Of a DNA stretch of 38,723 nucleotides, positions 1 to 7,832 are shown in pieces. The notes below the pieces were generated by a model. The model saw only the letters and a list, made by a program, of their open reading frames with translations, did no database searches and was not told where the DNA came from. Numbering within the stretch: the first letter of the stretch is position 1; each line of letters starts with the position of its first letter. A program made the translations under genes and the position numbers. The stretch is from Nocardia brasiliensis IFM 10847 (GTDB lineage: Bacteria > Actinomycetota > Actinomycetes > Mycobacteriales > Mycobacteriaceae): positions 1 through 38,723 of the forward strand of contig NZ_BAUA01000070.1 of NCBI RefSeq assembly GCF_000710915.1, written 5' to 3'.

Positions 1-39
1 CAGTACCTGGCGCTGCAGCAACCCCAGACCTCGAGACAT
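1..39 (-). CDS. N-terminal 13 codons of a gene that wraps around the circular origin
   Basis: Reading the reverse strand from 39 to 1 gives ATG and twelve further codons (MSRGLGLLQRQVL). The frame continues exactly into the open frame that enters the window at 38723 and ends at 38292. Joined, the two parts give a 156-residue protein with a credible start. GGAGG lies directly against the ATG, which is close for a ribosome binding site. The product is described under 38292-38723. That the two parts are one gene is an inference from frame continuity and from the natural look of the joined N-terminus. Confidence 0.7.
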   Translation of the reverse strand, partial: MSRGLGLLQRQVL

Positions 40-201
40 CCTCCGAGTGTCCCGCAGAACCGACTTAAGCGCATCCACCTGTGGTGGTTTTAGGGGCATG
101 ACCTGGGAAAACGATGTGCTCAAATGGTGAAGACGGAACAAGGTCCTCCCCAATTACTCCGGCTTCTTGCGCTCGAGCTCGTCGCAAGAAAGGAGGAGGG
201 T

Positions 202-306
202 ATGACCGACGAGACCGGCAAGAGACAGCGTTCGGTGCGCAGGTGGGCACCTATCGTCACCGCCATCGCTTCGATCGCTCGGATCCTCATCGAGCTGCTG
301 AAGTAG
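202..306 (+). CDS. 34-residue cationic amphipathic peptide
   Basis: The ATG at 202 is preceded by a strong AGGAGGAGGG ribosome binding site, so this start is preferred over ATG 124. The peptide has a charged N-terminus (MTDETGKRQRSVRR), then a hydrophobic, helix-prone tail (WAPIVTAIASIARILIELLK). It could insert in or lie on the membrane. A perfect 13-bp hairpin follows the stop by 12 bases. I do not recognise a family. A leaderless bacteriocin-like peptide, a type I toxin or a small membrane modulator would each fit the shape, and nothing in the sequence chooses between them. The strong ribosome binding site and the terminator support a real gene. Confidence 0.55.
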   Translation: MTDETGKRQRSVRRWAPIVTAIASIARILIELLK

Positions 307-318
307 CTGTGTGTCTGG

Positions 319-357
319 CTGCCCGCCCCTGCTGACTACAGGCTCAGGGGCGGGCAG
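319..357. terminator. Bidirectional hairpin terminator
   Basis: A perfect 13-bp inverted repeat (CTGCCCGCCCCTG at 319-331, CAGGGGCGGGCAG at 345-357) has a 13-base loop. It lies between the convergent 34-residue peptide gene and the Abi-like gene, and its right arm overlaps the last codons of the Abi-like gene. There is no clear U tract, as is common in high-GC actinobacteria. Confidence 0.7.
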
Positions 358-1006
358 CGAGCACGGTGGGGATTCGGGTCGTCGCGGTGATCCACGCCGC
401 GGCGGATGGGTCGATCCAGGCGACGACTTGCTCCACGTCGGCCAGGAGCGCGACATGGTTGCAGGCGTGGACCGGCTCGTGGTGTGCGACCCGGTTGCGC
501 AGCTCGTGCAGCCGGGTGATGGGGTCGTAGACCGTCGCGCGGTTCTGGGGCCTCAGATGCGGAAACGCACGCCGGTAGGCCTGCGCCCACAGGGTGGCCT
601 GGTAGGTATTGGCCAGGGTGTATCGCCAGAACCCGAACATCAGCTCGGCCACGACCTTGCCATGAACTTCCGGGATGGCCCCGCTCAGAGTGGCTCGGGA
701 ACGAGCGCTCCGGATCTGCTTCACCAGCTGGGCGTTGCTTCGCCACGGCATCCCAGGATCGACGTACCAGTCACCATTGCCACCGTGCACACGCTGGTGG
801 AACACCACCAGCTGGGCGTCGAGCGCATTGCGCAGTACGACCTCGAACGCGCCCAGCGTCTCGTGCCAGGCGCCGGCGATGAGCTGGTTCCACTCGTACA
901 ACCGCTCCCCCGCCGCGTCTGAGCCCGCCAGCTGTGTGTAGCGGTCGAACCGGCCCGGGGACAAGAACCGCCGCAAATCTGCGGCTGACCATCCAACAGG
1001 TGTCAC
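344..1006 (-). CDS. Abi-like protein with HEPN-type RNase motif
   Basis: This 220-residue protein looks like the Abi_2/Abi-like family linked to phage abortive infection. The N-terminal half has the family pattern RFDRYTQLAG, then LYEWN and a LRNALDAQL segment at about 58-66. The C-terminal part has RNRVAHHEP at 170-178, an Rx4H motif typical of HEPN ribonucleases (R170, H175). Family members are thought to cut RNA during phage attack and stop growth. The start is GTG with a weak ribosome binding site. It stands alone, with no adjacent antitoxin on its strand. A role in phage defence is inferred from the family only. Confidence 0.75.
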   Translation of the reverse strand: MTPVGWSAADLRRFLSPGRFDRYTQLAGSDAAGERLYEWNQLIAGAWHETLGAFEVVLRNALDAQLVVFHQRVHGGNGDWYVDPGMPWRSNAQLVKQIRSARSRATLSGAIPEVHGKVVAELMFGFWRYTLANTYQATLWAQAYRRAFPHLRPQNRATVYDPITRLHELRNRVAHHEPVHACNHVALLADVEQVVAWIDPSAAAWITATTRIPTVLAARP

Positions 1007-1159
1007 GATCGCCGAGGCTATACTGGGTGGCAGAAAACCCCGGAACGATCCCTACCGGCTGCTTCGGCAGTCAGGCACATCGCCGGGGTTCCTTTCTGTT
1101 CGGAGGTAGTCGAACACGGATTTCGCCCGAGAACGCGCCGTAAACGCGAGGATGGCCGG

Positions 1160-1525
1160 GTGAGCATCAACGAACCTGCTGTCGGGAGTGCAATCCCGAA
1201 GCTGGACGGGCCCGTCGGCTACACCCTGGCCGTGCTGGTCGACGCCGACGCTGACCAGATAGTCACCGTGACGGTGCAGGGCCTGGCCGTTCCGCGCGTG
1301 GGCGAGCGGCTCAACTTCGACCTCGCCGGACAGCAGATGTCGGTCAAGATCGTCGACGTCGCGCACTGGTTCTTCGAGCCCCGAGACGACCCGAACCACC
1401 GCGAGATCATCGTCACCGCACAACCGCTCGACGTCGACCAGGCCGTCGCGCGCCAGCTGCTCGACCCGGAAACGCTGGCGCAGTGGTGCGCCCGACTCGC
1501 CACCGTCACGCCGACCACCACCTGA
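1160..1525 (+). CDS. Hypothetical protein, 121 residues
   Basis: I do not recognise a family. The GTG start at 1160 has a purine-rich GCGAGG stretch about 9 bases upstream. The protein is acidic and soluble, with alternating beta-type segments (VGYTLAVLVDADADQIVTV, then RLNFDLAGQQMSVKIVDVAHWFF), which suggests a small beta-rich fold, and ends in a helical stretch. No signal peptide or membrane segment is seen. It is followed 71 bases later by the small zinc-binding gene at 1597 on the same strand, so the two may be cotranscribed. Confidence 0.5.
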   Translation: MSINEPAVGSAIPKLDGPVGYTLAVLVDADADQIVTVTVQGLAVPRVGERLNFDLAGQQMSVKIVDVAHWFFEPRDDPNHREIIVTAQPLDVDQAVARQLLDPETLAQWCARLATVTPTTT

Positions 1526-1596
1526 CACGCGGCTTCCTGTCGGTGCTCGATGCGACACTCCGGGTATTGCGTGCTCTGTCTCGGAGGTGAAGTCGC

Positions 1597-1782
1597 ATGG
1601 CCGGAAACTCTGGTGACCGTGCGGAAGTCAGGCTCGTGGCGCACTGCCGCCGCTGCCACGGCTGGCTGCTGTCGACGAAGTCGATCGCCGAGGGCATCGG
1701 CCCGACCTGCGCGATGCGTGAGCGTGCCGAACAAGCCGCGGCGGCCGCGGCCGAGCTGACACTGTTCGACCTCGCAGCCTGA
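1597..1782 (+). CDS. Small zinc-binding protein, DUF6011-like
   Basis: This 61-residue protein has the pattern CRRC at 17-20, then a serine-rich turn and GIGPTC ending at C38. This matches the short DUF6011-type motif (CxxC, then GxGPxC) common in actinobacterial phages and plasmids. The three cysteines and a histidine could bind zinc. The start at 1597 follows a good ribosome binding site (CGGAGGTGAAGTCGC). A strong terminator begins 8 bases after the stop. The role of the family is unknown, and binding of nucleic acid is only a guess. Confidence 0.6.
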   Translation: MAGNSGDRAEVRLVAHCRRCHGWLLSTKSIAEGIGPTCAMRERAEQAAAAAAELTLFDLAA

Positions 1783-1790
1783 GAATATAG

Positions 1791-1830
1791 CTGGGCCCTC
1801 ACCCGAGTAACGGTCGGGTGAGGGCCCCAG
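1791..1830. terminator. Bidirectional hairpin terminator
   Basis: CTGGGCCCTCACCCGA (1791-1806) pairs with TCGGGTGAGGGCCCCAG (1814-1830), a 16-bp stem with one bulged base and a 7-base loop. It separates the convergent genes at 1597-1782 and 1860-2159 and would end the long reverse-strand transfer operon. Confidence 0.8.
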
Positions 1831-1859
1831 TCTTCGTGTGCGCGGCTACCGCGCTCCAG

Positions 1860-2159
1860 TCACAGCTCCTCTATGCAGGTCGTCGCGTCGGCGAAATACC
1901 GCACCGCCCCAGAGCTGGTGACCCGCCTGCGCCACTCCCCTATCCGGGCGTACCCGGCCGAGGCCAGCGCCTGGTCGAGCGCTTCGAGGCTCGCGTCGAC
2001 CGTAGGGTCCAGACGTACCGATTCCCACCATGATTCGACCGCCCGGCCGTGGCAGGCGCCCGTACCGGTGTCGTAGTAGACCTCGCAGCTGTAGAGGTCG
2101 GCGGCGGAGTCGCCGGCGTCGAGTCGGGCGATGACGTAGAGGTCGATCAGCTCGGTCAT
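1860..2159 (-). CDS. Hypothetical protein, last gene of the transfer operon
   Basis: This 99-residue acidic protein is of unknown family. Its ATG overlaps the stop of the large upstream gene (TCAT at 2156-2159 on the plus strand, read ATGA), so translation is probably coupled. It has mixed alpha/beta content (ELIDLYVIARLDAGDSAADLY, then a helical ASLEALDQALASAGYARIGEWRRRV segment) and no membrane segment. It is the last gene before the terminator at 1791-1830. Its place suggests a role in DNA processing or plasmid transfer, but that is context only. Confidence 0.55.
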   Translation of the reverse strand: MTELIDLYVIARLDAGDSAADLYSCEVYYDTGTGACHGRAVESWWESVRLDPTVDASLEALDQALASAGYARIGEWRRRVTSSGAVRYFADATTCIEEL

Positions 2160-4837
2160 CGCCCGACCTCGGGGGTGTGGATCTGGCGGCGACCGGCCGG
2201 TGACCGCGTCGGAGCTGGGGCAGGTGAGCTGGTCTGGGACTGCTCGGCGCGCACCGACTTGCCCGTGCGTGGTGCGCGGCCACTGCGGACCGAGGCGGTG
2301 GCCTGGCGCTGGGCGAGGCGGTCGTCGCGCTGGGCTACGACCGCTTCGATGCGGGCTTCCCAGGCCGTGCTGCGCTCGTGCGCTCGGCGACCGAGCTGCC
2401 CCGCCTGCCTACCGATGGTGTTGACGTGCGCGCGGATCTCGTTCTGCTGGGCCTCCTCGGCGCCAGCGATGCCGATCCTGCCGGTGAGGACATCGCGCTG
2501 CTGCATGAACCGGCGCCGCGCCGCATCCACGCCCTCGGTGGCGCCCATAGCCACCGAGAGGACCGTCTCGCCCAGGTCGGCGACCGCTGACCGCACCGCC
2601 GAGGTCTGCTGCTCGGTGGCGGTCACACCGGTGACGCCGGTGGCGTCGATCTGCTGCGTGATCGACTCGGTGAACGTCTCCCGGAGCGAGGCGGCCGACC
2701 TGATCGTGCGCAGGTGGTCGAGCTCGGATTTGGTGCGCTCGTCGGCGAACATCAGCTCCGGTGTCTGGTCCTCACGCCGGATCCGGCCGAGGTCGATGTC
2801 GTCGAGCACCGCGGTGAGCTGTGCCCGCTCGATCGGGGCCAGGCCTCTGCCGTCGACGGCGATGGCGCGCAGCTCCTCGCGTGCGGCCGCCATCCGGGGG
2901 ATGCGGTCGCCGATCTCGTCGCTGATCCCGATCTGGTCGCGCTCGTGGAATTCGTCCTCGACGAGGAAGTCGGCCTCCATGGCCTGCTCCTCGGCGTCTA
3001 TGACGTAGGAGGAGATCTTCTCGGCCAGCTGCTCGCGGTCGATGTAGTCGGGCCAGGGGTCCAGCTCCGGACGCTCCCCCGCCTTGAGCGCGAGCCCGAT
3101 CGCGCGCACGGTCTGTTGATCCGCCGCCGTCATCACCTTCAGCTCCTCGGTGATGATCGTCCCCGACATCTCCTTGGCAGCGAACCGGCCCAGCAGAGCG
3201 CCGATCCGGCCGCGGGCCTCCTCACCTGGGTCGACCACCACCGGAGTGGCGAGCAGATCCAGGTCGGCGGTGTCGCCGCGCAGGTAGTCGACGGTGAAAT
3301 CGACGATGGCCCGGTCGGACTCGCTGAGCTTTGCCTGGTCGAGAGCGACGGTGAGCTGAGCACGGCGTGCCTGCTCGGTGTCGAGGTGGCCGTGCGGGTC
3401 GGCCGGGTCGATCCCCTGCTCGCCGGACCAGTGCTGCAACGCCTCCTCCACCGCGGGCTTGGCTCCCGGGCTGATCGGTGCCGCAGCGAGCATGCCGATC
3501 GCGGCTCGCTCGCGCGCCCACAGCGCCGCCGCGTCAGAGAAGGCCTGCCGGGCATCGGCGTCGTGGCCGCCGTCGATGGTGACCTTCATGGCCTGCGGGT
3601 CGATGATCACGCCCCACTCGTGGGCGTAGGAGGCGATGAGCTGATCAGCGCGCTCGGCCGCGAGCGGGGACTGCTCCCGCCAGGTGAGCGCGTCGGCCAG
3701 CATCATCGACACCGAATCGGGGTTCTGCCAAGGGATCTGGGTCATGCGCTCCTCGGCCGCGGTCCGGGCGGCGAAGTATGTGGGCGGGAGCTCTTCGCCG
3801 GCGGCAGCCTCCAACTGCCGAAGGTTGGCGCGGGCGCGGTTGACCGCGACCAGGGCGTGGAGCTGGGCGCGACGCTGGCCGTGCCCGACCGGCTCGGGCT
3901 GCCCCTCACGGTCGATACGCGCGTACCAGCCGTCCCAGTGGTTCGCGCCCTCGATCTCGCTTCGGTGGGTACGCAGGTGGTCGAGCAGGGCGCCGCGGGC
4001 GGCGTCGATCTCGGCGGGGTCGGCGCCGGCGACGGCGTTCTCGAAGTCGATCTCGAGCTGGTAGGCGAGCTCCTCAGCGGCCTCGAAGTCGGGGACTCCG
4101 GCTTCGGGTTCGGTGTTCACCGGGTGGCCGAACAGGGTCTTACCCTCGACCAGCGCGTGGACGGTCGCGGCCATGTCCGCCGGGATCTGTCCGGCCGCCG
4201 CGAGCTGGTCGACCTCGGTGGTGATCGCGTCGATCTCGGCGTCTGCTTCGGCGTCGAGGACCGCGTACGCCGCGCTCCAGGTCTGGTCGCGTCCCAGGAC
4301 CTCACGGTGAGCGCGCAGGTGCTCGTGGAACTGCGTGCCTGCGTGGGTGACGGCGGGGCTGGGCTCGCGGTCGACGGTGCGGCCGTCGGTCGGCCAGGTC
4401 GCCAGATCAGCGGCCAGGGCCTCCTCGAAGGCCTTCTCCAGCTGGAGGGCCTGGTCGTGGGCGGTGGTGACGGTCATGGTGTTTTCCTCCTGGTGGGTGG
4501 TGGTCCAGGCCGGTCCGGGATCACCGGTCTGGGTCAGGTCGGCCTCGGTGAGGCCGCGGCGTTGCGCGGCGCGCAGCTTGCGGGCGCGGACGGCTTTGGC
4601 GACTGCTTCGAGCTGGGCGGGGGTGGCCTCACGCTTGGGCGGGGCCACCGTGGAGTCGAAGAGCGCGGCCCAGATCCGGCGGGCCTTACCGCGGCGGGTG
4701 GTCTGGCGGACCATGACCGCGACTGGCTGGGCGCCGCCGGGGGCGAGGCCGGCGGCGCGGAGCTGGCGGCGGGTCATCAGGTGAGGCGGAGCAGCCCGCC
4801 ACGGGTAGGTGTCGGGCTGCTCGTCGTGCGTGGTCAT
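2156..4837 (-). CDS. Large protein: RRQRL-type N-terminus fused to a primase-paralogous C-terminus
   Basis: ATG 4837 lies 10 bases after the primase stop and gives 893 residues. The N-terminal 110 residues contain RRQLRAAGLAPGGAQPVAVM and a basic RRGKARRIWAALFD stretch. They resemble the short RRQRL-motif proteins of actinobacterial mobile elements. The rest is long, helical and acidic. About 600 residues align with the C-terminus of the neighbouring primase: EWGVIIDP with RFGVRIDP, PWPDYIDREQL with LWPDHVDRDEL, AVLDDIDLGR with AVLRDIEAGK, and TPELMFADER with TPDMLFVDDR. The two genes therefore share a duplicated domain. An internal ATG at 4480 has an excellent ribosome binding site, so a 774-residue form without the RRQRL part may also be made. 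Function unknown. A partner of the primase is the simplest inference. Confidence 0.7.
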   Translation of the reverse strand: MTTHDEQPDTYPWRAAPPHLMTRRQLRAAGLAPGGAQPVAVMVRQTTRRGKARRIWAALFDSTVAPPKREATPAQLEAVAKAVRARKLRAAQRRGLTEADLTQTGDPGPAWTTTHQEENTMTVTTAHDQALQLEKAFEEALAADLATWPTDGRTVDREPSPAVTHAGTQFHEHLRAHREVLGRDQTWSAAYAVLDAEADAEIDAITTEVDQLAAAGQIPADMAATVHALVEGKTLFGHPVNTEPEAGVPDFEAAEELAYQLEIDFENAVAGADPAEIDAARGALLDHLRTHRSEIEGANHWDGWYARIDREGQPEPVGHGQRRAQLHALVAVNRARANLRQLEAAAGEELPPTYFAARTAAEERMTQIPWQNPDSVSMMLADALTWREQSPLAAERADQLIASYAHEWGVIIDPQAMKVTIDGGHDADARQAFSDAAALWARERAAIGMLAAAPISPGAKPAVEEALQHWSGEQGIDPADPHGHLDTEQARRAQLTVALDQAKLSESDRAIVDFTVDYLRGDTADLDLLATPVVVDPGEEARGRIGALLGRFAAKEMSGTIITEELKVMTAADQQTVRAIGLALKAGERPELDPWPDYIDREQLAEKISSYVIDAEEQAMEADFLVEDEFHERDQIGISDEIGDRIPRMAAAREELRAIAVDGRGLAPIERAQLTAVLDDIDLGRIRREDQTPELMFADERTKSELDHLRTIRSAASLRETFTESITQQIDATGVTGVTATEQQTSAVRSAVADLGETVLSVAMGATEGVDAARRRFMQQRDVLTGRIGIAGAEEAQQNEIRAHVNTIGRQAGQLGRRAHERSTAWEARIEAVVAQRDDRLAQRQATASVRSGRAPRTGKSVRAEQSQTSSPAPAPTRSPAGRRQIHTPEVGR
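4481..4495 (-). promoter_or_regulatory. Strong internal ribosome binding site inside the RRQRL fusion gene
   Basis: On the reverse strand the sequence reads AGGAGGAAAACACC followed by ATG at 4480, in frame with the large gene. It is better than the site in front of the first ATG at 4837. It marks the junction between the RRQRL-like domain and the primase-paralogous domain, as if two genes had fused by loss of a stop codon while the second start was kept. Confidence 0.55.
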
Positions 4838-4847
4838 CGCCGAAACC

Positions 4848-7832
4848 TCACCGGCCCAGGCCCTTTTCGGGGCCCTTGCCGGGGCGGCCGCGGTGGTGGG
4901 TGCGCGAGACGCCCACACCCGGCGAGGTCCGGCGGGTGCCACCGCGGGCGTTGCGCACCGCCGCGCTCGGCGGCCGTGCGCGTCCGGCATCGGCGGCCAT
5001 GCGCTGGGCGACCGAGTCCTCGCTCACCCCGGTCGCGCGCACGTCCTTTTCCAGGTCGGCGCGACGTTCGGGGCTGTCGTAGTCCGGGCCCGCCGCACCG
5101 GCGGCCGCGCCGGCGACCGAGCGGGCCACCACGACCGCGTCGCGGCGCTCGGCCCACCGGTCGGCGATGCGCTGGGCGGCCTTGCCCGCACTGGCCGACT
5201 CCCCCGCCGCGTAGTCGAGGTGGTGGGCGATCTTGTTGCGCAACGGCTCCGAGACACCGACGGCGGCGAGCTTGGCGCCGAGCTGCTGATCCAGGCCCAG
5301 GCGCTCGTAATCGGGCAGGGTGCCATGGCCGCGGCCCAGCTCGGTCTGGGCGTCCATCACCCGACCGAGCTCGGTGCGGACGCGGCGCGCGGTGCCCTCG
5401 GGCGCCTGATTCGAGGTGAGGATCTGCTCGGCCTGGCGGCGGTGGGCGTAGCTGGTGTCGCGGGCGATCCCGGTGGCGCGGTCGGCGTCGACGGCGGCCG
5501 CGGACCGATCGTCGACGAACAGCATGTCCGGGGTCTGGGTCTTGCCCGCTTCGATGTCGCGCAGGACCGCACCGATCTGGTCGCGTTCGTAGGTGTGCAG
5601 GCCCTTGCCGGACTTGATGGCCTTGGTGATGGCCGAGCGGTGTTTGGCGGCCTGGCGCATCAGCCCGGCCGCGGTCGCGTCGTCGAGATCGGCGGCCTTC
5701 CCTGCGGCGAGCTCGGCCTGCGGGGCGAGGGTGGCGTACATGCGGATCTTGGTCGCCAGCTCGTCGCGGTCGACGTGGTCGGGCCACAGCGGCGGGAACT
5801 CCTCGGTCGGGGCCTTGTGGATGGCGCGGCCGCGGTCGCGGGCAGCTTCCTGGTCCTCCGGCGTCATCACCGCGATGGCCTCGGACAGCTGGGTGCGGAT
5901 CGACTCGGTCGAGACACCATGGGCGACCCGGTCCTGATAGCGGCGCAGCAGGTCGTCCACGCGCGGCTTGACCTCCTCGCCGTGGTCGACGAGTGCTTCG
6001 GGCAGGCGCCGCAGCTCGGCGGTGGGCTGCACCGCGCGGGTCTCGGCGAGATCGGCCATCGGCACCACATCCCCCGGACGGCCGAGGTAGACGGCGACGA
6101 AACGGGCCTCGGTGCGCACCTTCTCCGGGATGCCCTTGGCCTCCATGACCTTGGTGAGCTCGGTCAGGGCCCGCGCGCTGGGGTGGGCGCGCCAGGTCTC
6201 GATCGCCGCGTACAGCTCGGCTTTGCGGTCCTCGTCGACTCCGGTGTTCGCGACGAGCTCCACCATCCGCTTCTGCGCGGTGACCAGGCGGGCCGCAGCC
6301 GCGCGGTCGGATTCGGCACCCATGAGCGCACCGGCCAGATCCGGGGTGACACCGGAGACGACCTCACCGGTGACCGGGTCGATCCGAACACCGAAGCGCT
6401 GGTTCACCTGGGCGCTGAGCTGGGTCATCACCTGGGCGGCGACCTGCGAGTCGTCGCGCCACGCGGCCGCGTCGACGATGGCCTCGGCCAGCTGGGTACG
6501 GCTGGCGTTGTCGAGGCCGGCGTCGGCGAGCTTGCGCAGCCGCACTTCCACCGCCTTCTGCTCGGCGGCGTGACGGACAGCGAGCTCCTCGGCTTCCCGC
6601 TCGGACTTCTCGCGGGCGACCCGCTCGGCGTGGGCGCGCTTTTCGGCCTGCTTGCGGGCGATCTCGGTCAGCTGCTGCATGAACAGCCGCATGAACGTCG
6701 ACCAGTGCGCGCCGATGGAATCGACCTCGTCGGAGTGGGTCTGGGGGATCTCGCCGGAGGGGGCGAGCAGGTATTCGGGCACGGGGGCTCCTTCAGGGGT
6801 GAGAGACGGAGCAGCCGAGACGGTGGAGGTCTCGGCTGCGGGAGTGGAAACGGCCTGCGCTGCAACAGCGGTCGGGCCGTGGGTGTAGGGGTCCAGATGC
6901 GGGATCGGGACCAGCTCGCTGATGTCGTGGCCGCACATCAAGTGGTCGGTGAGGTCCTTGCCGGTGGCGGCCTGAACGACCCGCACCCGCCCGACCAGGC
7001 CCTCCAGGGTTGAGAGCACCCGGTCGGCGCGCCGGTATCCGGCGGTGTCGTGGTCGGCGACGATCACGACCGTGCCCGCACCGCGCAGCCACTTCGAGTG
7101 CTCCGGGCCCCAGACCATCGCGCCGCCGGCATTGGTGGTCGCGGTCAGCCCAGCCAAAGCGGCTGCTTTGGCGTCTTTCTCGCCTTCGACGATGTAGATG
7201 ACGCCGCCGTCGGCGATGGTGTCGAGGACCTGCGGCAGCTGGAACGGGATCGGCTCGAACCCGCCCTTCTCCATCACCCCGGCCTCGGTGTTCCAGCGGC
7301 GCTGGGTGAACTCCTTGTCGCGGCCGTGCTCGAACCGGGCTTCCTTGCGGACGACCTCACCGGCGACGGTGCCGTCGGCCCGCAGGTACGGGTAGGCCTC
7401 GACGGTCTTCCACGCCGAGGTCTGGCGCCCCAGATCCGGGCGGCCGGGCTGCTTGGGCGGCAGCCCCGCGGCTTCGAGCGCCTTGTCCGATCGGGAGGCC
7501 GGCCGCTGGACCGGGCGGGGCCGATATGCGCTACGGCCCCGCCCAGCGGCGCGGTCGGGGCGCCGATCGAACATGTCCTTGACCTCGAGCGACAGCGCCT
7601 CGAGGACGATCTCGTTCTCGCACCCGGCGAAGCAGCGCACCACGGTGCGCTGCTGCTCGCGGTCGTACTTGACCCCCAGCGACGGCTTGTGGGCGCGGCC
7701 GTCGCCTTCGTGGCTGGGGCAGCAGTACTTGAGCCAGTCCCCGGAGGGCTTGCCCTCACCGACCGTGGATTCCAGTGCGGCGGTGATCTTCTCCCACGAC
7801 CCCAGCTGCGGGCGGGTCTGCTGGGCAGTCAT
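4848..7832 (-). CDS. Primase-like protein: zinc finger, Toprim domain, long helical C-terminus
   Basis: The 994-residue protein begins with a CHC2-like zinc-binding region: C38, H41, then C67 and C71 in VVRCFAGC. The Toprim domain follows, with IVEGEKD at 214-220 (EGE at 216-218) and VVIVADHDTAG at 255-265 (D260, D262), the acidic metal-binding residues of DnaG-type primases and topoisomerases. No primase palm or helicase motif was recognised between or after these. About 600 C-terminal residues are helical and match the C-terminus of the next gene. It could prime DNA synthesis in plasmid replication or in the recipient after transfer. Its ATG overlaps the stop of the DUF4913 gene by four bases. 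Confidence 0.8.
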   Translation of the reverse strand: MTAQQTRPQLGSWEKITAALESTVGEGKPSGDWLKYCCPSHEGDGRAHKPSLGVKYDREQQRTVVRCFAGCENEIVLEALSLEVKDMFDRRPDRAAGRGRSAYRPRPVQRPASRSDKALEAAGLPPKQPGRPDLGRQTSAWKTVEAYPYLRADGTVAGEVVRKEARFEHGRDKEFTQRRWNTEAGVMEKGGFEPIPFQLPQVLDTIADGGVIYIVEGEKDAKAAALAGLTATTNAGGAMVWGPEHSKWLRGAGTVVIVADHDTAGYRRADRVLSTLEGLVGRVRVVQAATGKDLTDHLMCGHDISELVPIPHLDPYTHGPTAVAAQAVSTPAAETSTVSAAPSLTPEGAPVPEYLLAPSGEIPQTHSDEVDSIGAHWSTFMRLFMQQLTEIARKQAEKRAHAERVAREKSEREAEELAVRHAAEQKAVEVRLRKLADAGLDNASRTQLAEAIVDAAAWRDDSQVAAQVMTQLSAQVNQRFGVRIDPVTGEVVSGVTPDLAGALMGAESDRAAAARLVTAQKRMVELVANTGVDEDRKAELYAAIETWRAHPSARALTELTKVMEAKGIPEKVRTEARFVAVYLGRPGDVVPMADLAETRAVQPTAELRRLPEALVDHGEEVKPRVDDLLRRYQDRVAHGVSTESIRTQLSEAIAVMTPEDQEAARDRGRAIHKAPTEEFPPLWPDHVDRDELATKIRMYATLAPQAELAAGKAADLDDATAAGLMRQAAKHRSAITKAIKSGKGLHTYERDQIGAVLRDIEAGKTQTPDMLFVDDRSAAAVDADRATGIARDTSYAHRRQAEQILTSNQAPEGTARRVRTELGRVMDAQTELGRGHGTLPDYERLGLDQQLGAKLAAVGVSEPLRNKIAHHLDYAAGESASAGKAAQRIADRWAERRDAVVVARSVAGAAAGAAGPDYDSPERRADLEKDVRATGVSEDSVAQRMAADAGRARPPSAAVRNARGGTRRTSPGVGVSRTHHRGRPGKGPEKGLGR

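Noticed and set aside
2714..5419. Long plus-strand open frames opposite the large reverse genes (also 4809-7013, 7050-8795, 8938-10677)
   Set aside because: They are mirror images of real genes in high-GC DNA. Their translations are Val/Gly/Arg-rich and carry no motif, while the reverse frames carry Toprim, Walker and DUF4913 signatures and coupled starts.
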